Shown here piece by piece: positions 28,064 to 39,700 of a DNA stretch of 64,000 bases (its first letter is position 1; each line of letters starts with the position of its first letter). The notes under the pieces are model-generated. The model did no database searches. It had not been told where the DNA came from and saw nothing but the letters and a program-made list of their open reading frames with translations. Origin of the DNA: an uncultured Sphingomonadaceae bacterium (GTDB taxonomy: Bacteria > Pseudomonadota > Alphaproteobacteria > Sphingomonadales > Sphingomonadaceae); assembly GCA_947494305.1 (NCBI GenBank), contig CANLUL010000002.1, positions 553,727 to 617,726 on the forward strand, given 5' to 3'. A program made the translations under genes and the position numbers.

Positions 28064-28645
28064 ATGACAACTTCTAAAACAATTCTGCGCATCGATTCCA
28101 GTGCCCGCAAAAATGGATCATCTTCACGTGTTCTAACGGATGCCATGATCGAGAAACTCGCACCTGCAAGCATCATCACTCGCGATGTTTCCGGAGGCCT
28201 TCCCTTCGTCTCGGAAGATTGGGTGCAAGCCAATTTCACCGATGAAGGGGAAAGAACTGACGAGCAGCGGGCGGTATTGTCCCGGTCCGATGCGCTGGTG
28301 GAGGAGTTGATTGCTGCCGACACCTTGGTCATCGGCGTCCCGATCTATAATTTTGGGATACCAGCCTCGCTTAAAGCGTGGATTGATATGATTGCTCGTG
28401 CGCGCAAAACGTTCGAATATACGGACAATGGCCCCAAAGGCTTGTTGAAGGGAAAGAAGGCGTATGTGCTCATGGCTTCGGGTGGCACCGAAGTTGGTAG
28501 TGATATCGACTTCGCCTCTGGCTATATGAAGCACGTTCTCGGCTTTATCGGTATTACCGATGTAACCATTATCGCAGCAGATCAGCAGATGATGAAGGGC
28601 GAAGATGCTGTGGATAACGCCCTTGCCAAAGTCTCGGGACTCTAA
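28064..28645 (+). CDS. azoR: FMN-dependent NADH-azoreductase-like flavoprotein
   Basis: Flavodoxin-fold quinone/azo reductase of 193 residues. N-terminal ILRIDSSARKNGSSSRVLTDAM makes the FMN phosphate loop; VIGVPIYNFGIPASLKAWIDMI and KKAYVLMASGG match AzoR. It performs two-electron reduction of quinones or azo dyes. Start at 28064 chosen from AAGGAT upstream; a longer frame (27938) overlaps the pirin stop and lacks a site. Ends at a terminator. The symbol reflects homology, not a tested substrate. Confidence 0.85.
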   Translation: MTTSKTILRIDSSARKNGSSSRVLTDAMIEKLAPASIITRDVSGGLPFVSEDWVQANFTDEGERTDEQRAVLSRSDALVEELIAADTLVIGVPIYNFGIPASLKAWIDMIARARKTFEYTDNGPKGLLKGKKAYVLMASGGTEVGSDIDFASGYMKHVLGFIGITDVTIIAADQQMMKGEDAVDNALAKVSGL

Positions 28646-28660
28646 ATTGGACGCCAACCC

Positions 28661-28696
28661 AAAAGCCCCGCTGGATCTTTTCCGGTGGGGCTTTTT
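28661..28696 (+). terminator. terminator after azoR, shared 15-mer with the next one
   Basis: AAAAGCCCC (28661-28669) pairs with GGGGCTTTT (28687-28695), inner GCTGGA partly pairing with TCCGGT. Its left arm shares an identical 15-mer with the terminator at 32312-32347 on the other side of the haem-receptor unit. Confidence 0.85.
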
Positions 28697-28882
28697 GATT
28701 CTACATGTTCCGAAATTTGGTAGTATTTTTTTGCGTAGATTCATACGAGCGGTAATTTTTTGTGTTGTTCGTTCTTTTTTGAATTTGGCCAAATGACCGG
28801 AAAAACAGCCTTTTTAACCTCGATTAACGGGTTTGAATTCCCTTAACTGACAACACCATTTCCCGCATTTCCAAATTTGCAT

Positions 28883-28930
28883 TTGACAGACTCCCAAAAC
28901 TCTCTCTATTCGAGAATGAGAATCATTCGC
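28883..28930 (+). promoter_or_regulatory. promoter region with Fur box upstream of TonB receptor
   Basis: The gene-free stretch 28646-28959 (314 bases) holds the azoR terminator and this promoter. TTGACA lies at 28883-28888. The 19-bp GAGAATGAGAATCATTCGC at 28912-28930 matches 15 of 19 positions of the Fur consensus GATAATGATAATCATTATC. It overlaps the expected -10/start region and lies 29 bases before the receptor ATG, a typical Fur repression position. The -10 itself is poorly conserved. Confidence 0.78.
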
Positions 28931-28959
28931 ATTTGCAATAATGATTAGAGGGAAAATCT

Positions 28960-31209
28960 ATGAATTCGAATTTCGGACGCCGGGGCATTTTGTTCGCCTG
29001 CAGCTTGACCGCGTTAACCTCCTCCCAAGTAGCGGCCGCTGCAGGCGGAGCTGAGGAGGTGATGGATGATGAAACCATCGTGGTATCTGCAACCCGTACA
29101 CCTGTTGAGATTGAGGATGCGCCAGCGACTGTCACTGTACTCGATCAAGAACGAATTGCCGATGAGTTGGCGACGGATGCAAATGATCTGGTTCGGTTTG
29201 AACCCGGTATCACGGTTCGCCGTGCCCCAGCCCGGTTTGGCGCGGCACTTGGAACGGCTGGCCGCGCAGGCAATGAAGATTTCAACATTCGTGGTATCGG
29301 CGGCAACCGTGTTCTCATCCAGGTTGATGGCATTCGCTCTCCCCAGGGGTTTAGTTTCGGTGCGCAAGATGTTGGCAGAGGCAACGCCACTGATGTTGGG
29401 CTTATCAAATCTGTTGAAATTCTGCGCGGTCCTGCATCCGCCTTATACGGCAGTGATGGGCTTTCCGGCGCGGTAAGTTCCGTCACCTCCGATCCAGTCG
29501 ATTTTCTTCAGGATGGGAACAGCTTGGGCGGTTTTGCCAGAGCGCAATATAGCTCTGCCGATGAAGAATTTGCAGAGACGGTCGCTTTGGCCGGGCAGAC
29601 TGGTAATTTCTCTGCAATGCTCGCCTACTCTCGGCGTGATTTCAAAGAGCTCGATAATCAAGGTACGATTGACACCGAGGACGACACCCGCACAACACCC
29701 AATCCGCAAGACGGGGAATCCAACGCCTTTCTAGGCAAGCTGGTCTGGCAGGATGGTTCGCACAAAATTCGGCTGACTGGTGAATATTTGGAGCGTGAAG
29801 TCTCCTCCAATATTCTGTCTGGTCGTGGACCGGTTTTCCTATTTGGGCCGTTCCCCAGCTGGATTGTTGATAACTTAACTGCCGATGATTCTACCAAACG
29901 CACACGCGCCTCAATTGATTACACCTATGATGCTGGTGAAGAAAGCGGAGGCTTTATCGACTATGCCCATCTTGCGGCCTATTGGCAGGATGGCAAAGAC
30001 CGGCAATTTGCCGATGAAGATCGCTCTCCAACGGGCGCGACCCCGCGCCCTGATCGGGAGCGTCTCAATACGTTTAACAATGAAGTTTTTGGAGCGGTTG
30101 CTGACTTCCGGTCGAGCTTTAACACCGGAGCGGTCAAGCACACACTGACCTTTGGTGGAGATGTCAGTAAAACACAGCAGGATGGCCTTCGTGATGGCGT
30201 GGTTCCGCCATTCGGCGAAGTATTTCCATCCCGTGCGTTCCCAACTACCGATTTCACGCTGGGCGGAATCTATATCGGTGATGCGATCGAATTTGGCGAT
30301 GGTATCGTGACCTTATATCCGGCATTGCGCTATGATTTTTATGATCTTGATCCGGTTACCAATGATCCGCTGCTGCCTAACTTTACACCCAGTGGGCAGA
30401 ATGGATCCAAACTATCACCCAAAATCGGTGCCGTTGTTAAGCTGGGCGATGTTCGGCTGTTCGGAAACTATGCGCAAGGTTTCCGCGCGCCGACACCCAG
30501 TCAGGTCAATAATTTCTTCGAGAATCTGGCCTTTGGATATACGTCCCTTCCCAATCCTGATCTAACGCCAGAAACCAGTGCCAGTTTTGAGGCAGGCATT
30601 CGCTATGCGGCGGATGGGATTAGTCTCGATCTCACAGCCTTTTATGCAGACTATGATGATTTCATTGGCCAAACTCAGGTTGGTGGAACATTTACACCGA
30701 ACGATCCTGCTGTGTTCCAATTTACCAACCTTGATGATGTCAAAGTCAAAGGATTTGAAGTCAAAGCCAGTTATGAGGCAGAGAATGGTTTCCGAACACG
30801 GTTCGCCTTGGCCTTTGCCGATGGTGAAATCACCTCCGATACCGGAATCATTTCTGCTTTGGATACCGTGGATCCGTTAAATGCGATATTCGGGGTTGGC
30901 TATCGTGATCCCGGTGGAGTTTTTGGCGGAGAAATTATCGCCAGCTACAATGCGCGCAAAGAGGCCAATGAGACCATCGGTGTGTGTAATGTCGATTGTT
31001 TTCGGCCCAATGAATCTATGATCTTTGACGCAACTGCGTTTTTCCGGATTACCGACAACTTCAAAATCCGAGCCGGTATCTTCAATATTACCGACAAGAA
31101 ATATGCGCTCTGGTCCAATGTACGCGGACTAGCTGCAACATCCAACATCTCTGATGCATTTACCCAACCGGGTCGTAACGCGAGCATTTCACTCAGCGCA
31201 TCATTCTGA
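28960..31209 (+). CDS. TonB-dependent outer-membrane receptor (haem/haemoglobin type)
   Basis: Outer-membrane receptor of 749 residues. Signal peptide ends near TSSQVAAA; DETIVVSATR is the TonB box; the plug domain follows (VTVLDQERIADELATDANDL, FNIRGIGGNRVLIQVDGIR, VEILRGPASALYGSDGLSGAVS) and a 22-strand barrel ends in the aromatic C-terminus ISLSASF. FRAP and NPDL boxes of haem receptors occur at ~510-535. No histidine lies between them, unlike HemR-type receptors. Fur box upstream predicts iron repression. The DUF6607 gene follows after 22 bases. The ligand is inferred, not proven. Confidence 0.88.
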   Translation: MNSNFGRRGILFACSLTALTSSQVAAAAGGAEEVMDDETIVVSATRTPVEIEDAPATVTVLDQERIADELATDANDLVRFEPGITVRRAPARFGAALGTAGRAGNEDFNIRGIGGNRVLIQVDGIRSPQGFSFGAQDVGRGNATDVGLIKSVEILRGPASALYGSDGLSGAVSSVTSDPVDFLQDGNSLGGFARAQYSSADEEFAETVALAGQTGNFSAMLAYSRRDFKELDNQGTIDTEDDTRTTPNPQDGESNAFLGKLVWQDGSHKIRLTGEYLEREVSSNILSGRGPVFLFGPFPSWIVDNLTADDSTKRTRASIDYTYDAGEESGGFIDYAHLAAYWQDGKDRQFADEDRSPTGATPRPDRERLNTFNNEVFGAVADFRSSFNTGAVKHTLTFGGDVSKTQQDGLRDGVVPPFGEVFPSRAFPTTDFTLGGIYIGDAIEFGDGIVTLYPALRYDFYDLDPVTNDPLLPNFTPSGQNGSKLSPKIGAVVKLGDVRLFGNYAQGFRAPTPSQVNNFFENLAFGYTSLPNPDLTPETSASFEAGIRYAADGISLDLTAFYADYDDFIGQTQVGGTFTPNDPAVFQFTNLDDVKVKGFEVKASYEAENGFRTRFALAFADGEITSDTGIISALDTVDPLNAIFGVGYRDPGGVFGGEIIASYNARKEANETIGVCNVDCFRPNESMIFDATAFFRITDNFKIRAGIFNITDKKYALWSNVRGLAATSNISDAFTQPGRNASISLSASF

Positions 31210-31231
31210 CAATTTAGTGGGAGAAGTAACT

Positions 31232-32263
31232 ATGAATAAGAAGTTGAAAACCAAATTTGGAGCGGCGTTAATTGCGATCGCATTGGCTGGCTCGCCTGCA
31301 TTAGCAGGCAGTCATCAAAAGCCAATGACCGCCGAACAGATACAGGCGTCATTTGAACAGGATCGTGCCGATATCCTCGCCATGGCAGGCGATTATAAAG
31401 TCAAATTTGATATGGCAGAGACAACGTCCTGGCGCGATGATTATGAACCGATCAAAGTCAAAATCTCGGGCGGTCATGAAAGCGTGCGTATTATCAAGGA
31501 TACCGGCAAGGAAATCGTTTTGCAGCACCTCCTAGTGGCCGAGCATGAAGGCAAAACATTTGTGATCAAACATTGGCGACAGGATTGGGTTTACGAACCC
31601 AAAAAGGTTTTGGTCTATACGGGATCTGGGGAATGGACTGATAAAGATGTGCCTGAATCCCATCGTAAAGGCCAATGGTCACAGACGGTTTGGCAGGTCG
31701 ATGATAGCCCGCGCTATGGCGGGGTTGGCAAATGGAAAACAGTCAACGGTGTGCGTAGCTGGACGAGCAATTGGACCGCGCGTCCGCTCGCGCGTCGCGA
31801 TGCCGTGCGCAACCCGGTCTATGATCATTATCAGGCAATCAACCGTCATCAGCCGATGCCTGGTGGTTGGATTCACTGGCAGGACAATACAAAGATGAAG
31901 ACAGCCGACGGCAAAGCGATGCCTTATGTTCAGGAATCGGTACTCAACACTTACAAAAAATTTGATGGCTACACGGTCAGTGCAGCGGATGACTATTGGA
32001 CGAAGACGGCATCTTATTGGGAAACGGTTCGCGCGGAATGGGATGCTGTGATTGACAAAAATGGCGGTGTTACGGTTGAAGAAGAAGCCGCGACCGGAAC
32101 GGTGATCAGCGCCCGATTGCTGGAAATGGGTACAGAAATTTCCGAAGGGAAAATGACAGAAGCCGATGCCGTGAAGGAAGCGCAGTCTTTGATCCGCAAC
32201 GCGACCAACAAGAAGCCGACACAATCCGCTAATAACTCAGCTTCCAAAGCCTCCAGCTATTGA
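31232..32263 (+). CDS. DUF6607 secreted protein partnered with the TonB receptor
   Basis: Secreted protein of 343 residues. Signal peptide ends at SPALAGS. The mature part has a repeating Trp/Tyr-rich beta pattern (TTSWRDDY, KHWRQDWVYEPKKVLVYTGSGEW, GQWSQTVWQVDDSPRYGGVGKW, VRSWTSNWTARPLARRD, GGWIHWQDN), reminiscent of a lipocalin-like or beta-sandwich ligand pocket. I recognise this as the DUF6607 type, often next to TonB receptor genes; no function is established. It is in the same Fur-controlled unit. A GTGGGAGAAG site precedes the ATG. A role in haem or iron-ligand capture or release after transport is inference. Confidence 0.8.
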   Translation: MNKKLKTKFGAALIAIALAGSPALAGSHQKPMTAEQIQASFEQDRADILAMAGDYKVKFDMAETTSWRDDYEPIKVKISGGHESVRIIKDTGKEIVLQHLLVAEHEGKTFVIKHWRQDWVYEPKKVLVYTGSGEWTDKDVPESHRKGQWSQTVWQVDDSPRYGGVGKWKTVNGVRSWTSNWTARPLARRDAVRNPVYDHYQAINRHQPMPGGWIHWQDNTKMKTADGKAMPYVQESVLNTYKKFDGYTVSAADDYWTKTASYWETVRAEWDAVIDKNGGVTVEEEAATGTVISARLLEMGTEISEGKMTEADAVKEAQSLIRNATNKKPTQSANNSASKASSY

Positions 32264-32311
32264 GTGCTCTGACCAATTTGTTTTCACTTGATGAAGACAT
32301 AATGACCTAAC

Positions 32312-32347
32312 AAAAAGCCCCGCTGGATTATCTCCAGCGGGGCTTTT
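32312..32347. terminator. bidirectional terminator between DUF6607 and rpoC
   Basis: A perfect 15-bp stem (AAAAGCCCCGCTGGA at 32313-32327 with its complement at 32333-32347) has T runs on both sides, so it ends both the DUF6607 transcript and the rpoC transcript. Confidence 0.92.
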
Positions 32348-32371
32348 GCTATTGGGTTTAAGCGGAGAAGT

Positions 32372-35300
32372 TTAGTCTTCTTCGCTCGCTTCCGCTTCAG
32401 GAGCAGGCGCTTCTTCCACTGGAGCAGCTTCTTCAGCAACCACTGCTTCAGCCGGTGCTTCGCCAAAGACGTCTTCAGCCGTTGGTTCTGCTTCGGCAGT
32501 GACGGTTTCACCCGATGCTGCTGCGGCAGTTTCTTCTGCTTTCAAGTCTTCCGCAGCTTGCATGGCGTCCAGCATCTTCTGTTGCTGAGCGCGCAGTGCA
32601 GCGTCTTTGGAAGATGCTGCGATACGGGCACGGTTCATACCAGCGCCAGTACCAGCCGGGATCAGACGACCCACGATCACGTTCTCTTTAAGACCGATCA
32701 GCGTGTCCTTCTTACCTTCAACCGCCGCTTGGGTAAGAACCCGCGTGGTCTCCTGGAAGGAAGCTGCAGAGATGAAGCTGCGTGTCTGGAGCGATGCCTT
32801 GGTGATGCCCAAGAGAACCGGCTTGCCTTCAGCAGGAGCCTGTTTCTTGGTCAGCTTGGCATTATATTCCAGCATCTCTTCCTTGTCGATCTGCTCGCCA
32901 GGAAGAAGCGTCGTGTCGCCGCCATTGGTGATTTCAACTTTTTGCAGCATCTGACGAACAATCGTTTCGATGTGCTTATCGTTGATTTTCACGCCTTGCA
33001 GACGATAGACTTCCTGAATTTCTGCAACCAGATATTCAGCCAGTGCTTCAACACCCATGACCTCAAGAATGTCATGCGGATCAGGTGAACCGGAAACAAG
33101 ATTGTCGCCTTTCTTGACCAGATCGCCTTCCTGCACGTCGATGACTTTCGTCTTCGGCACGAGATACTCTACTGGATCGCCTTCTTCCGGAACAATCGCG
33201 ATTTTACGTTTCGCTTTATAGTCACGGACGAATTCAATCCGGCCATCGATTTTCGCGATGATCGAGTTGTCTTTCGGGATGCGCGCTTCGAACAGTTCGG
33301 CAACACGTGGCAAACCACCCGTAATATCGCGCGTTTTCGCCGCTTCGCGAGAGACACGTGCCAGCACGTCACCAGCGGCCACTTCCTGACCATCGGTCAC
33401 GGATAGTGTAGCGCCATTGGCAAGCATGTAACGAGCCGCTTCACCGCTATTCTCGTCCAGCAAGGTCATGCGCGGACGCAGATCCTCTTTGTTAGCACCA
33501 CGGCCGGAGGCACGATATTCGGTAATAACACGCTGCGCGATACCCGTCGCTTCATCGGTGATCTCGGACATTGTTTTGCCATCGATAACGTCCTGATATT
33601 TGATGACGCCCGGTTTCTCGGTAATCATCGGCATGGTGAACGGGTCCCACTCGGCGAGTTTGTCGCCCAGTTTAACTTTCGCACCATCTTTAACCAACAC
33701 GTTGGTACCATATGGGAGTTTATCAGCGCTACGCTCACGACCCTCATTATCGATAACCGCGATTTCACCCGAACGAGCAAGCGATAGGAAGCGCCCATCC
33801 TTGTCTTCGATCACTGGCATGTCACGATATTCAACCGTACCTTCGGCAACAGCCTCTAGATTTGATTGCTCGTTGAGCTGTGCCGCGCCGCCGATGTGGA
33901 AGGTCCGCATCGTTAGCTGTGTGCCCGGCTCACCAATGGATTGAGCCGCGATAACGCCAACCGCTTCACCGATGTTAACCGGTGTACCACGGGCGAGGTC
34001 ACGTCCGTAACAGGTGCCACAGACACCCATTTTGGATTCGCAAACCAGCGGAGACCGAATGCGCGCGGACTGAATGCCAAGCTCTTCAATGACCTTGATC
34101 GCAGCCTCGTCAAGCAACGTGCCAGATTTGATCACAACAGTGTCGGTTTTGCTGTCAACAATATCTTCGGCCATAGTCCGGCCCAAGATACGTTCGCCAA
34201 GTGATGCGATAACCGAACCACCCTGGACGATAGCTTTCATCTCCAGCGCATTTTCAGTCTTACAGTCATCTTCCACAATCGTACAATCTTGCGAAACATC
34301 AACCAAACGACGGGTCAGATAACCCGAGTTGGCCGTTTTCAACGCCGTATCCGCGAGACCCTTACGAGCACCGTGAGTGGAGTTGAAATATTCCAGAACG
34401 GTCAGACCTTCTTTAAAGTTCGAGATAATCGGTGTTTCAATAATCTCACCAGAAGGTTTCGCCATCAAGCCGCGCATACCGCCCAGCTGTTTCATCTGGG
34501 CTGGTGAACCACGCGCACCGGAGTGGCTCATCATGTAGATCGCGTTGATTTCCTTCTCGCGGCCATGCTCGTCCTCTGGTGTTGCGGCCAGTTCGTCCAT
34601 CATGGCGTTGGCAACCGTGTCACCACAGCGTGACCAGGCGTCGATCACTTTGTTATATTTTTCCTGCTGCGTGATCAGACCATCCTGATATTGCTGCTCA
34701 TAGTCAGCCACCAAGACTTTGGTTTCATCAACCGTGCCGTCTTTCGATTCTGGAATGATCATATCATCCTTACCGAATGAAATACCGGCTTTACAGGCGT
34801 GGCGGAAGCCAAGGCCCATGATCGCATCGGCAAACAGCACCGTGTCTTTCTGACCAGTGTGACGATAAACCTGATCGATCACGTCACCGACTTCTTTCTT
34901 GGTCAGCAAACGGTTCACAACACTGAACGGCACTTTATGTGATTGCGGCAAACATTCCGCGATCAACATACGGCCCGGTGTCGTTTCAACACGCATCATC
35001 ACTTCGTTGCCGTCTTCATCGGTTTGCGGCACACGCGTGTGAATTTTGGAGTGAAGCGTTACGGCGCCTACTTCCAACGCCTGATGTACCTCAGCCATGT
35101 CGGCAATGATCATGCCTTCGCCCGGCTCGCCTTTGCGATCCATTGTAAGATAATAGATACCCAAAACCATATCCTGTGAAGGAACGATAATCGGCTTACC
35201 ATTGGCTGGTGACAGGATGTTGTTGGTAGACATCATCAAGACACGTGCTTCCAACTGGGCTTCGAGGCTCAGTGGAACGTGGACAGCCATTTGGTCACCG

Positions 35301-36688
35301 TCAAAGTCGGCGTTAAAAGCGGAACAAACCAATGGATGAAGCTGGATCGCTTTGCCTTCGATCAATACCGGCTCAAATGCCTGAATACCCAGACGGTGAA
35401 GCGTTGGCGCGCGGTTCAGCATCACGGGATGCTCGCGGATCACTTCCTCGAGGATATCCCAAACTTCCTTGCGCTCTTTTTCGACCCATTTCTTCGCCTG
35501 TTTCAGCGTCATGGATAGGCCTTTGGCGTCGAGGCGCGCGTAGATAAATGGCTTGAACAATTCCAAGGCCATTTTCTTCGGCAGACCGCATTGATGCAGT
35601 TTTAGCTCAGGACCGGTCACAATCACCGAACGACCGGAATAGTCGACGCGCTTACCAAGAAGGTTCTGACGGAAACGGCCCTGCTTACCTTTCAGCATGT
35701 CGCTGAGAGATTTTAGTGGGCGTTTGTTAGCGCCAGTAATGGTGCGACCACGGCGGCCATTGTCGAACAATGCATCGACAGACTCTTGCAGCATACGCTT
35801 CTCGTTACGAACAATAATGTCCGGTGCGCGCAGTTCCATCAGGCGTTTCAAACGGTTGTTCCGGTTGATCACGCGGCGGTAAAGATCGTTAAGATCAGAC
35901 GTCGCGAAACGGCCACCATCCAGAGGCACCAATGGGCGCAGCTCGGGCGGGATCACTGGAATAATCTCGAGGATCATCCATTCCGGTTTGTTGCCGGACT
36001 CAATGAAGCTTTCGACCACTTTCAGGCGTTTGATAATCTTCTTGGGCTTCAGCGTCGACTTGGTCGTCCGCAGATCTTCCATCAGATCGTCTTTTTCCTG
36101 TTGCAGATCTAGATCCTGCAACATGATTTTGACCGCTTCTGCACCGATACCGGCAGAGAAAGCGTCTTCGCCATATTCGTCCTGTGCTTCGAGCAGCTCG
36201 TCTTCGGTCATCAACTGGAATTTTTCCAGTGCGGTTAGACCGGGTTCGATAACCACATAGCTTTCAAAATATAGTACACGCTCAAGCTGCTTAAGCTGCA
36301 TATCAAGCAGCAAGCCGATCCGTGATGGCAGTGATTTCAGGAACCAGATATGCGCAACAGGAGCAGCAAGGTCGATATGACCCATACGCTCACGGCGCAC
36401 TTTGGTTACCGTAACTTCGACACCGCATTTCTCGCAGACGATGCCTTTATATTTCATGCGCTTATATTTGCCGCATAGACACTCGTAATCTTTTACGGGT
36501 CCAAAGATACGTGCACAGAACAGACCATCACGCTCTGGCTTGAACGTGCGGTAGTTGATCGTTTCCGGTTTCTTGATTTCACCAAAGGACCAGCTGCGGA
36601 TCCGCTCAGGAGACGCGAGACCGATTTGGATCTGGTCAAATGTTTCCGGCTTTGCGATCGGATTTGCGAAATTTGTTACTTGGTTCAT
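32372..36688 (-). CDS. rpoC: RNA polymerase beta' subunit
   Basis: Catalytic subunit of 1438 residues. N-terminal zinc finger cysteines at 70, 72, 85 and 88 ([19 protein letters not shown]); catalytic magnesium loop [12 protein letters not shown] near 460; the second zinc cluster [19 protein letters not shown] and bridge-helix/trigger-loop region ([21 protein letters not shown]) are intact. The final ~70 residues are an Ala/Glu-rich acidic tail ([20 protein letters not shown]) absent from E. coli. Follows rpoB by 63 bases; ends at the bidirectional terminator. Confidence 0.98.
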   Translation of the reverse strand: MNQVTNFANPIAKPETFDQIQIGLASPERIRSWSFGEIKKPETINYRTFKPERDGLFCARIFGPVKDYECLCGKYKRMKYKGIVCEKCGVEVTVTKVRRERMGHIDLAAPVAHIWFLKSLPSRIGLLLDMQLKQLERVLYFESYVVIEPGLTALEKFQLMTEDELLEAQDEYGEDAFSAGIGAEAVKIMLQDLDLQQEKDDLMEDLRTTKSTLKPKKIIKRLKVVESFIESGNKPEWMILEIIPVIPPELRPLVPLDGGRFATSDLNDLYRRVINRNNRLKRLMELRAPDIIVRNEKRMLQESVDALFDNGRRGRTITGANKRPLKSLSDMLKGKQGRFRQNLLGKRVDYSGRSVIVTGPELKLHQCGLPKKMALELFKPFIYARLDAKGLSMTLKQAKKWVEKERKEVWDILEEVIREHPVMLNRAPTLHRLGIQAFEPVLIEGKAIQLHPLVCSAFNADFDGDQMAVHVPLSLEAQLEARVLMMSTNNILSPANGKPIIVPSQDMVLGIYYLTMDRKGEPGEGMIIADMAEVHQALEVGAVTLHSKIHTRVPQTDEDGNEVMMRVETTPGRMLIAECLPQSHKVPFSVVNRLLTKKEVGDVIDQVYRHTGQKDTVLFADAIMGLGFRHACKAGISFGKDDMIIPESKDGTVDETKVLVADYEQQYQDGLITQQEKYNKVIDAWSRCGDTVANAMMDELAATPEDEHGREKEINAIYMMSHSGARGSPAQMKQLGGMRGLMAKPSGEIIETPIISNFKEGLTVLEYFNSTHGARKGLADTALKTANSGYLTRRLVDVSQDCTIVEDDCKTENALEMKAIVQGGSVIASLGERILGRTMAEDIVDSKTDTVVIKSGTLLDEAAIKVIEELGIQSARIRSPLVCESKMGVCGTCYGRDLARGTPVNIGEAVGVIAAQSIGEPGTQLTMRTFHIGGAAQLNEQSNLEAVAEGTVEYRDMPVIEDKDGRFLSLARSGEIAVIDNEGRERSADKLPYGTNVLVKDGAKVKLGDKLAEWDPFTMPMITEKPGVIKYQDVIDGKTMSEITDEATGIAQRVITEYRASGRGANKEDLRPRMTLLDENSGEAARYMLANGATLSVTDGQEVAAGDVLARVSREAAKTRDITGGLPRVAELFEARIPKDNSIIAKIDGRIEFVRDYKAKRKIAIVPEEGDPVEYLVPKTKVIDVQEGDLVKKGDNLVSGSPDPHDILEVMGVEALAEYLVAEIQEVYRLQGVKINDKHIETIVRQMLQKVEITNGGDTTLLPGEQIDKEEMLEYNAKLTKKQAPAEGKPVLLGITKASLQTRSFISAASFQETTRVLTQAAVEGKKDTLIGLKENVIVGRLIPAGTGAGMNRARIAASSKDAALRAQQQKMLDAMQAAEDLKAEETAAAASGETVTAEAEPTAEDVFGEAPAEAVVAEEAAPVEEAPAPEAEASEED

Positions 36689-36751
36689 GTCTTAATTCCT
36701 CTTGGGCTTTCGCCCCAAATTTGAAATGCTGGGTGGAGTGGGGTTAGTTCC

Positions 36752-39700
36752 TCACTCCGCCGCTATCGCAATGCCGTCGTCATCATCGCCGCCTTCTTCC
36801 TCTTCGTCGCCGAAGCTGGAGAGTTGGACGTTGAGGCCGAGTGACCGCATTTCTTTGACCAGAACATTGAAGCTTTCGGGAACCCCGGCTTCGAAAGTAT
36901 CGTCGCCTTTGACGATGGCTTCGTAAACCTTGGTCCGTCCGATCACATCATCGGATTTAACCGTAAGCATTTCCTGCAGCGTGTAAGCTGCGCCGTACGC
37001 TTGCAGTGCCCAGACTTCCATTTCCCCGAAACGCTGTCCGCCAAACTGTGCTTTACCGCCCAGTGGTTGCTGCGTGACAAGGCTGTAAGGCCCGATTGAA
37101 CGTGCGTGGATCTTGTCGTCGACAAGGTGATGCAGTTTGAGCATGTAAATATAGCCCACGGTCACCTTACGGTCGAACCTGTCTCCAGTACGTCCGTCGT
37201 AGAGGTCAACTTGACCGCTACGATCCAGTCCAGCCAATTCGAGCATATCCGAAACATCGCTTTCATGCGCGCCGTCGAATACCGGTGTGCCCATCGGGAC
37301 ACCGTGACGGAGATGGCCGACCATTTCGACGATTTCACCGGTATCACGACTATCAATATCTTCATGATACTGCTCGCCATAAATAACCTTGAGCCGTTCT
37401 TTGACAGCATCAGGCGGTGGTGCCGCTTCTGGATCAGGATTGGCCAGTTTCCATTCTTCCAGAGCATTTGTAACCTGCTCGCCCAGACCACGTGCGGCCC
37501 AGCCAAGGTGGGTTTCAAAAATCTGTCCGACGTTCATACGTGAAGGAACACCAAGTGGGTTGAGCACAATGTCAACCGGCGTACCATCTTCGAGGAACGG
37601 CATGTCTTCTTGTGGAAGAATGCGAGAGATAACCCCTTTGTTCCCGTGGCGGCCAGCCATTTTGTCGCCAGGTTGCAGCTTGCGCTTCACAGCCACAAAG
37701 ACTTTGACCATTTTCAGAACGCCTGGTGCCAGTTCGTCACCACGCTCCAGCTTCTCACGGCGATCTTCAAATCGTTCGTTGATCAGCTTGATCGCTTCGT
37801 CATATTGCTGACGGGTGGCTTCGAAATCGGATTGGACTTTGTCATCCTTCACCGCGATTTTCCACCAGTCGACATTTTCGAGTTCGGTCAGGCTTTCTTC
37901 GGTAATCTCAGCGCCCTTCTTCATCGGCTTTGGTGCCGAAGTCGCGGTCTGACCAATCAGCATGTCTTTCAACGTGTTGAAAGTTGCACGGTTCAAAATC
38001 GCGCGTTCATCGTCACGGTCTTTTGTGAAGCGTGAGATTTCTTCGCGTTCAATTGCCAGGGCTCGTTCGTCTTTGTCGATGCCGTGGCGGTTAAACACAC
38101 GCACTTCAACAACGGTACCAGCAACACCAGGAGGCAGGCGCAGGGAAGTATCACGTACGTCAGATGCTTTCTCTCCAAAGATGGCACGGAGAAGTTTCTC
38201 TTCCGGTGTCATCGGGCTTTCGCCTTTTGGTGTAATCTTGCCGACGAGGATATCGCCCGGCTCAATTTCGGCGCCAATATAAACAATGCCCGCTTCATCG
38301 AGGTTGCGAAGCGCTTCCTCACCAACATTGGGAATGTCGCGGGTAATGTCTTCAGGACCCAGCTTGGTATCGCGCGCCATAACTTCAAATTCTTCGATAT
38401 GGATCGAGGTGAAGACGTCGTCTTTCACGATCCGCTCGGAGATCAGGATACTATCCTCATAGTTATAGCCATTCCAAGGCATGAAGGCGACAAGGCTGTT
38501 TTTACCCAGTGCCAATTCACCCATATCAGTCGATGGACCGTCAGCTAGCGTATCACCTTTTTGAACAATCTCGCCCACTTTGACGAGAGGCCGCTGATTG
38601 ATGCAGGTATTTTGGTTCGAGCGCTGGAATTTCTGTAGTGTGTAAATATCCACCCCAGATTTGCCAGCTTCGACAGCGCCTGATGCACGAATAACAATAC
38701 GTGTCGCATCAACCTGGTCAACAATACCCGAGCGGCGCGCAGCAATAGCTGCGCCACTATCACGGGCCACTGTTTCTTCCATGCCGGTGCCAACAAACGG
38801 TGCTTCTGCTTTCACAAGCGGCACAGCCTGACGTTGCATGTTCGATCCCATAAGCGCGCGGTTCGCGTCATCGTTTTCCAGGAACGGAATAAGTGAGGCC
38901 GCAACAGATACGAGCTGTTTCGGGCTAACATCCATCAAGGTGATGATATCGCGGGGTGCCATCAGGAATTCACCAGCCTGACGTGAAGAGACAATCTCTT
39001 CAACAAAGCTGCCGTCGTTCGTCAGATCGGCGTTCGCCTGAGCTACGGTGTGCTTCTGCTCTTCCATAGCGGAGAGATAGACCACATCGTCGGTCACTTT
39101 ATTGTCGACAACTTTCCGATATGGCGTTTCGATGAAGCCATATTGATTGACGCGGCTGAATGATGCGAGACTATTGATCAGACCAATATTAGGCCCCTCA
39201 GGTGTCTCAATCGGACAGATACGGCCATAGTGGGTTGGGTGAACGTCGCGGACTTCAAAGCCGGCACGTTCACGGGTCAGACCGCCGGGTCCAAGCGCCG
39301 ACACGCGTCGTTTGTGCGTGACTTCCGAAAGCGGATTGGTCTGATCCATAAATTGCGACAGTTGTGAGCTTCCGAAGAATTCACGAACGGTTGCAACAGC
39401 TGGCTTCGCATTGATCAGGTCATTCGGCATCACGGTAGACACGTCAACAGAGCTCATACGCTCTTTAACGGCACGTTCCATACGCAACAGGCCAACACGA
39501 TATTGATTCTCGAGCAATTCGCCTACCGAACGCACACGACGGTTGCCGAGGTTATCGATATCATCGACTTCGCCCTTGCCGTCTTTCAGATCGACGAGGG
39601 TTTTAACGACTTCGAGAATATCTTCCTTGCGCAGGATCGTATAATCGGCTGGCGCATCGAGTTCGAGACGCATGTTGAGTTTAACACGGCCCACAGCGGA

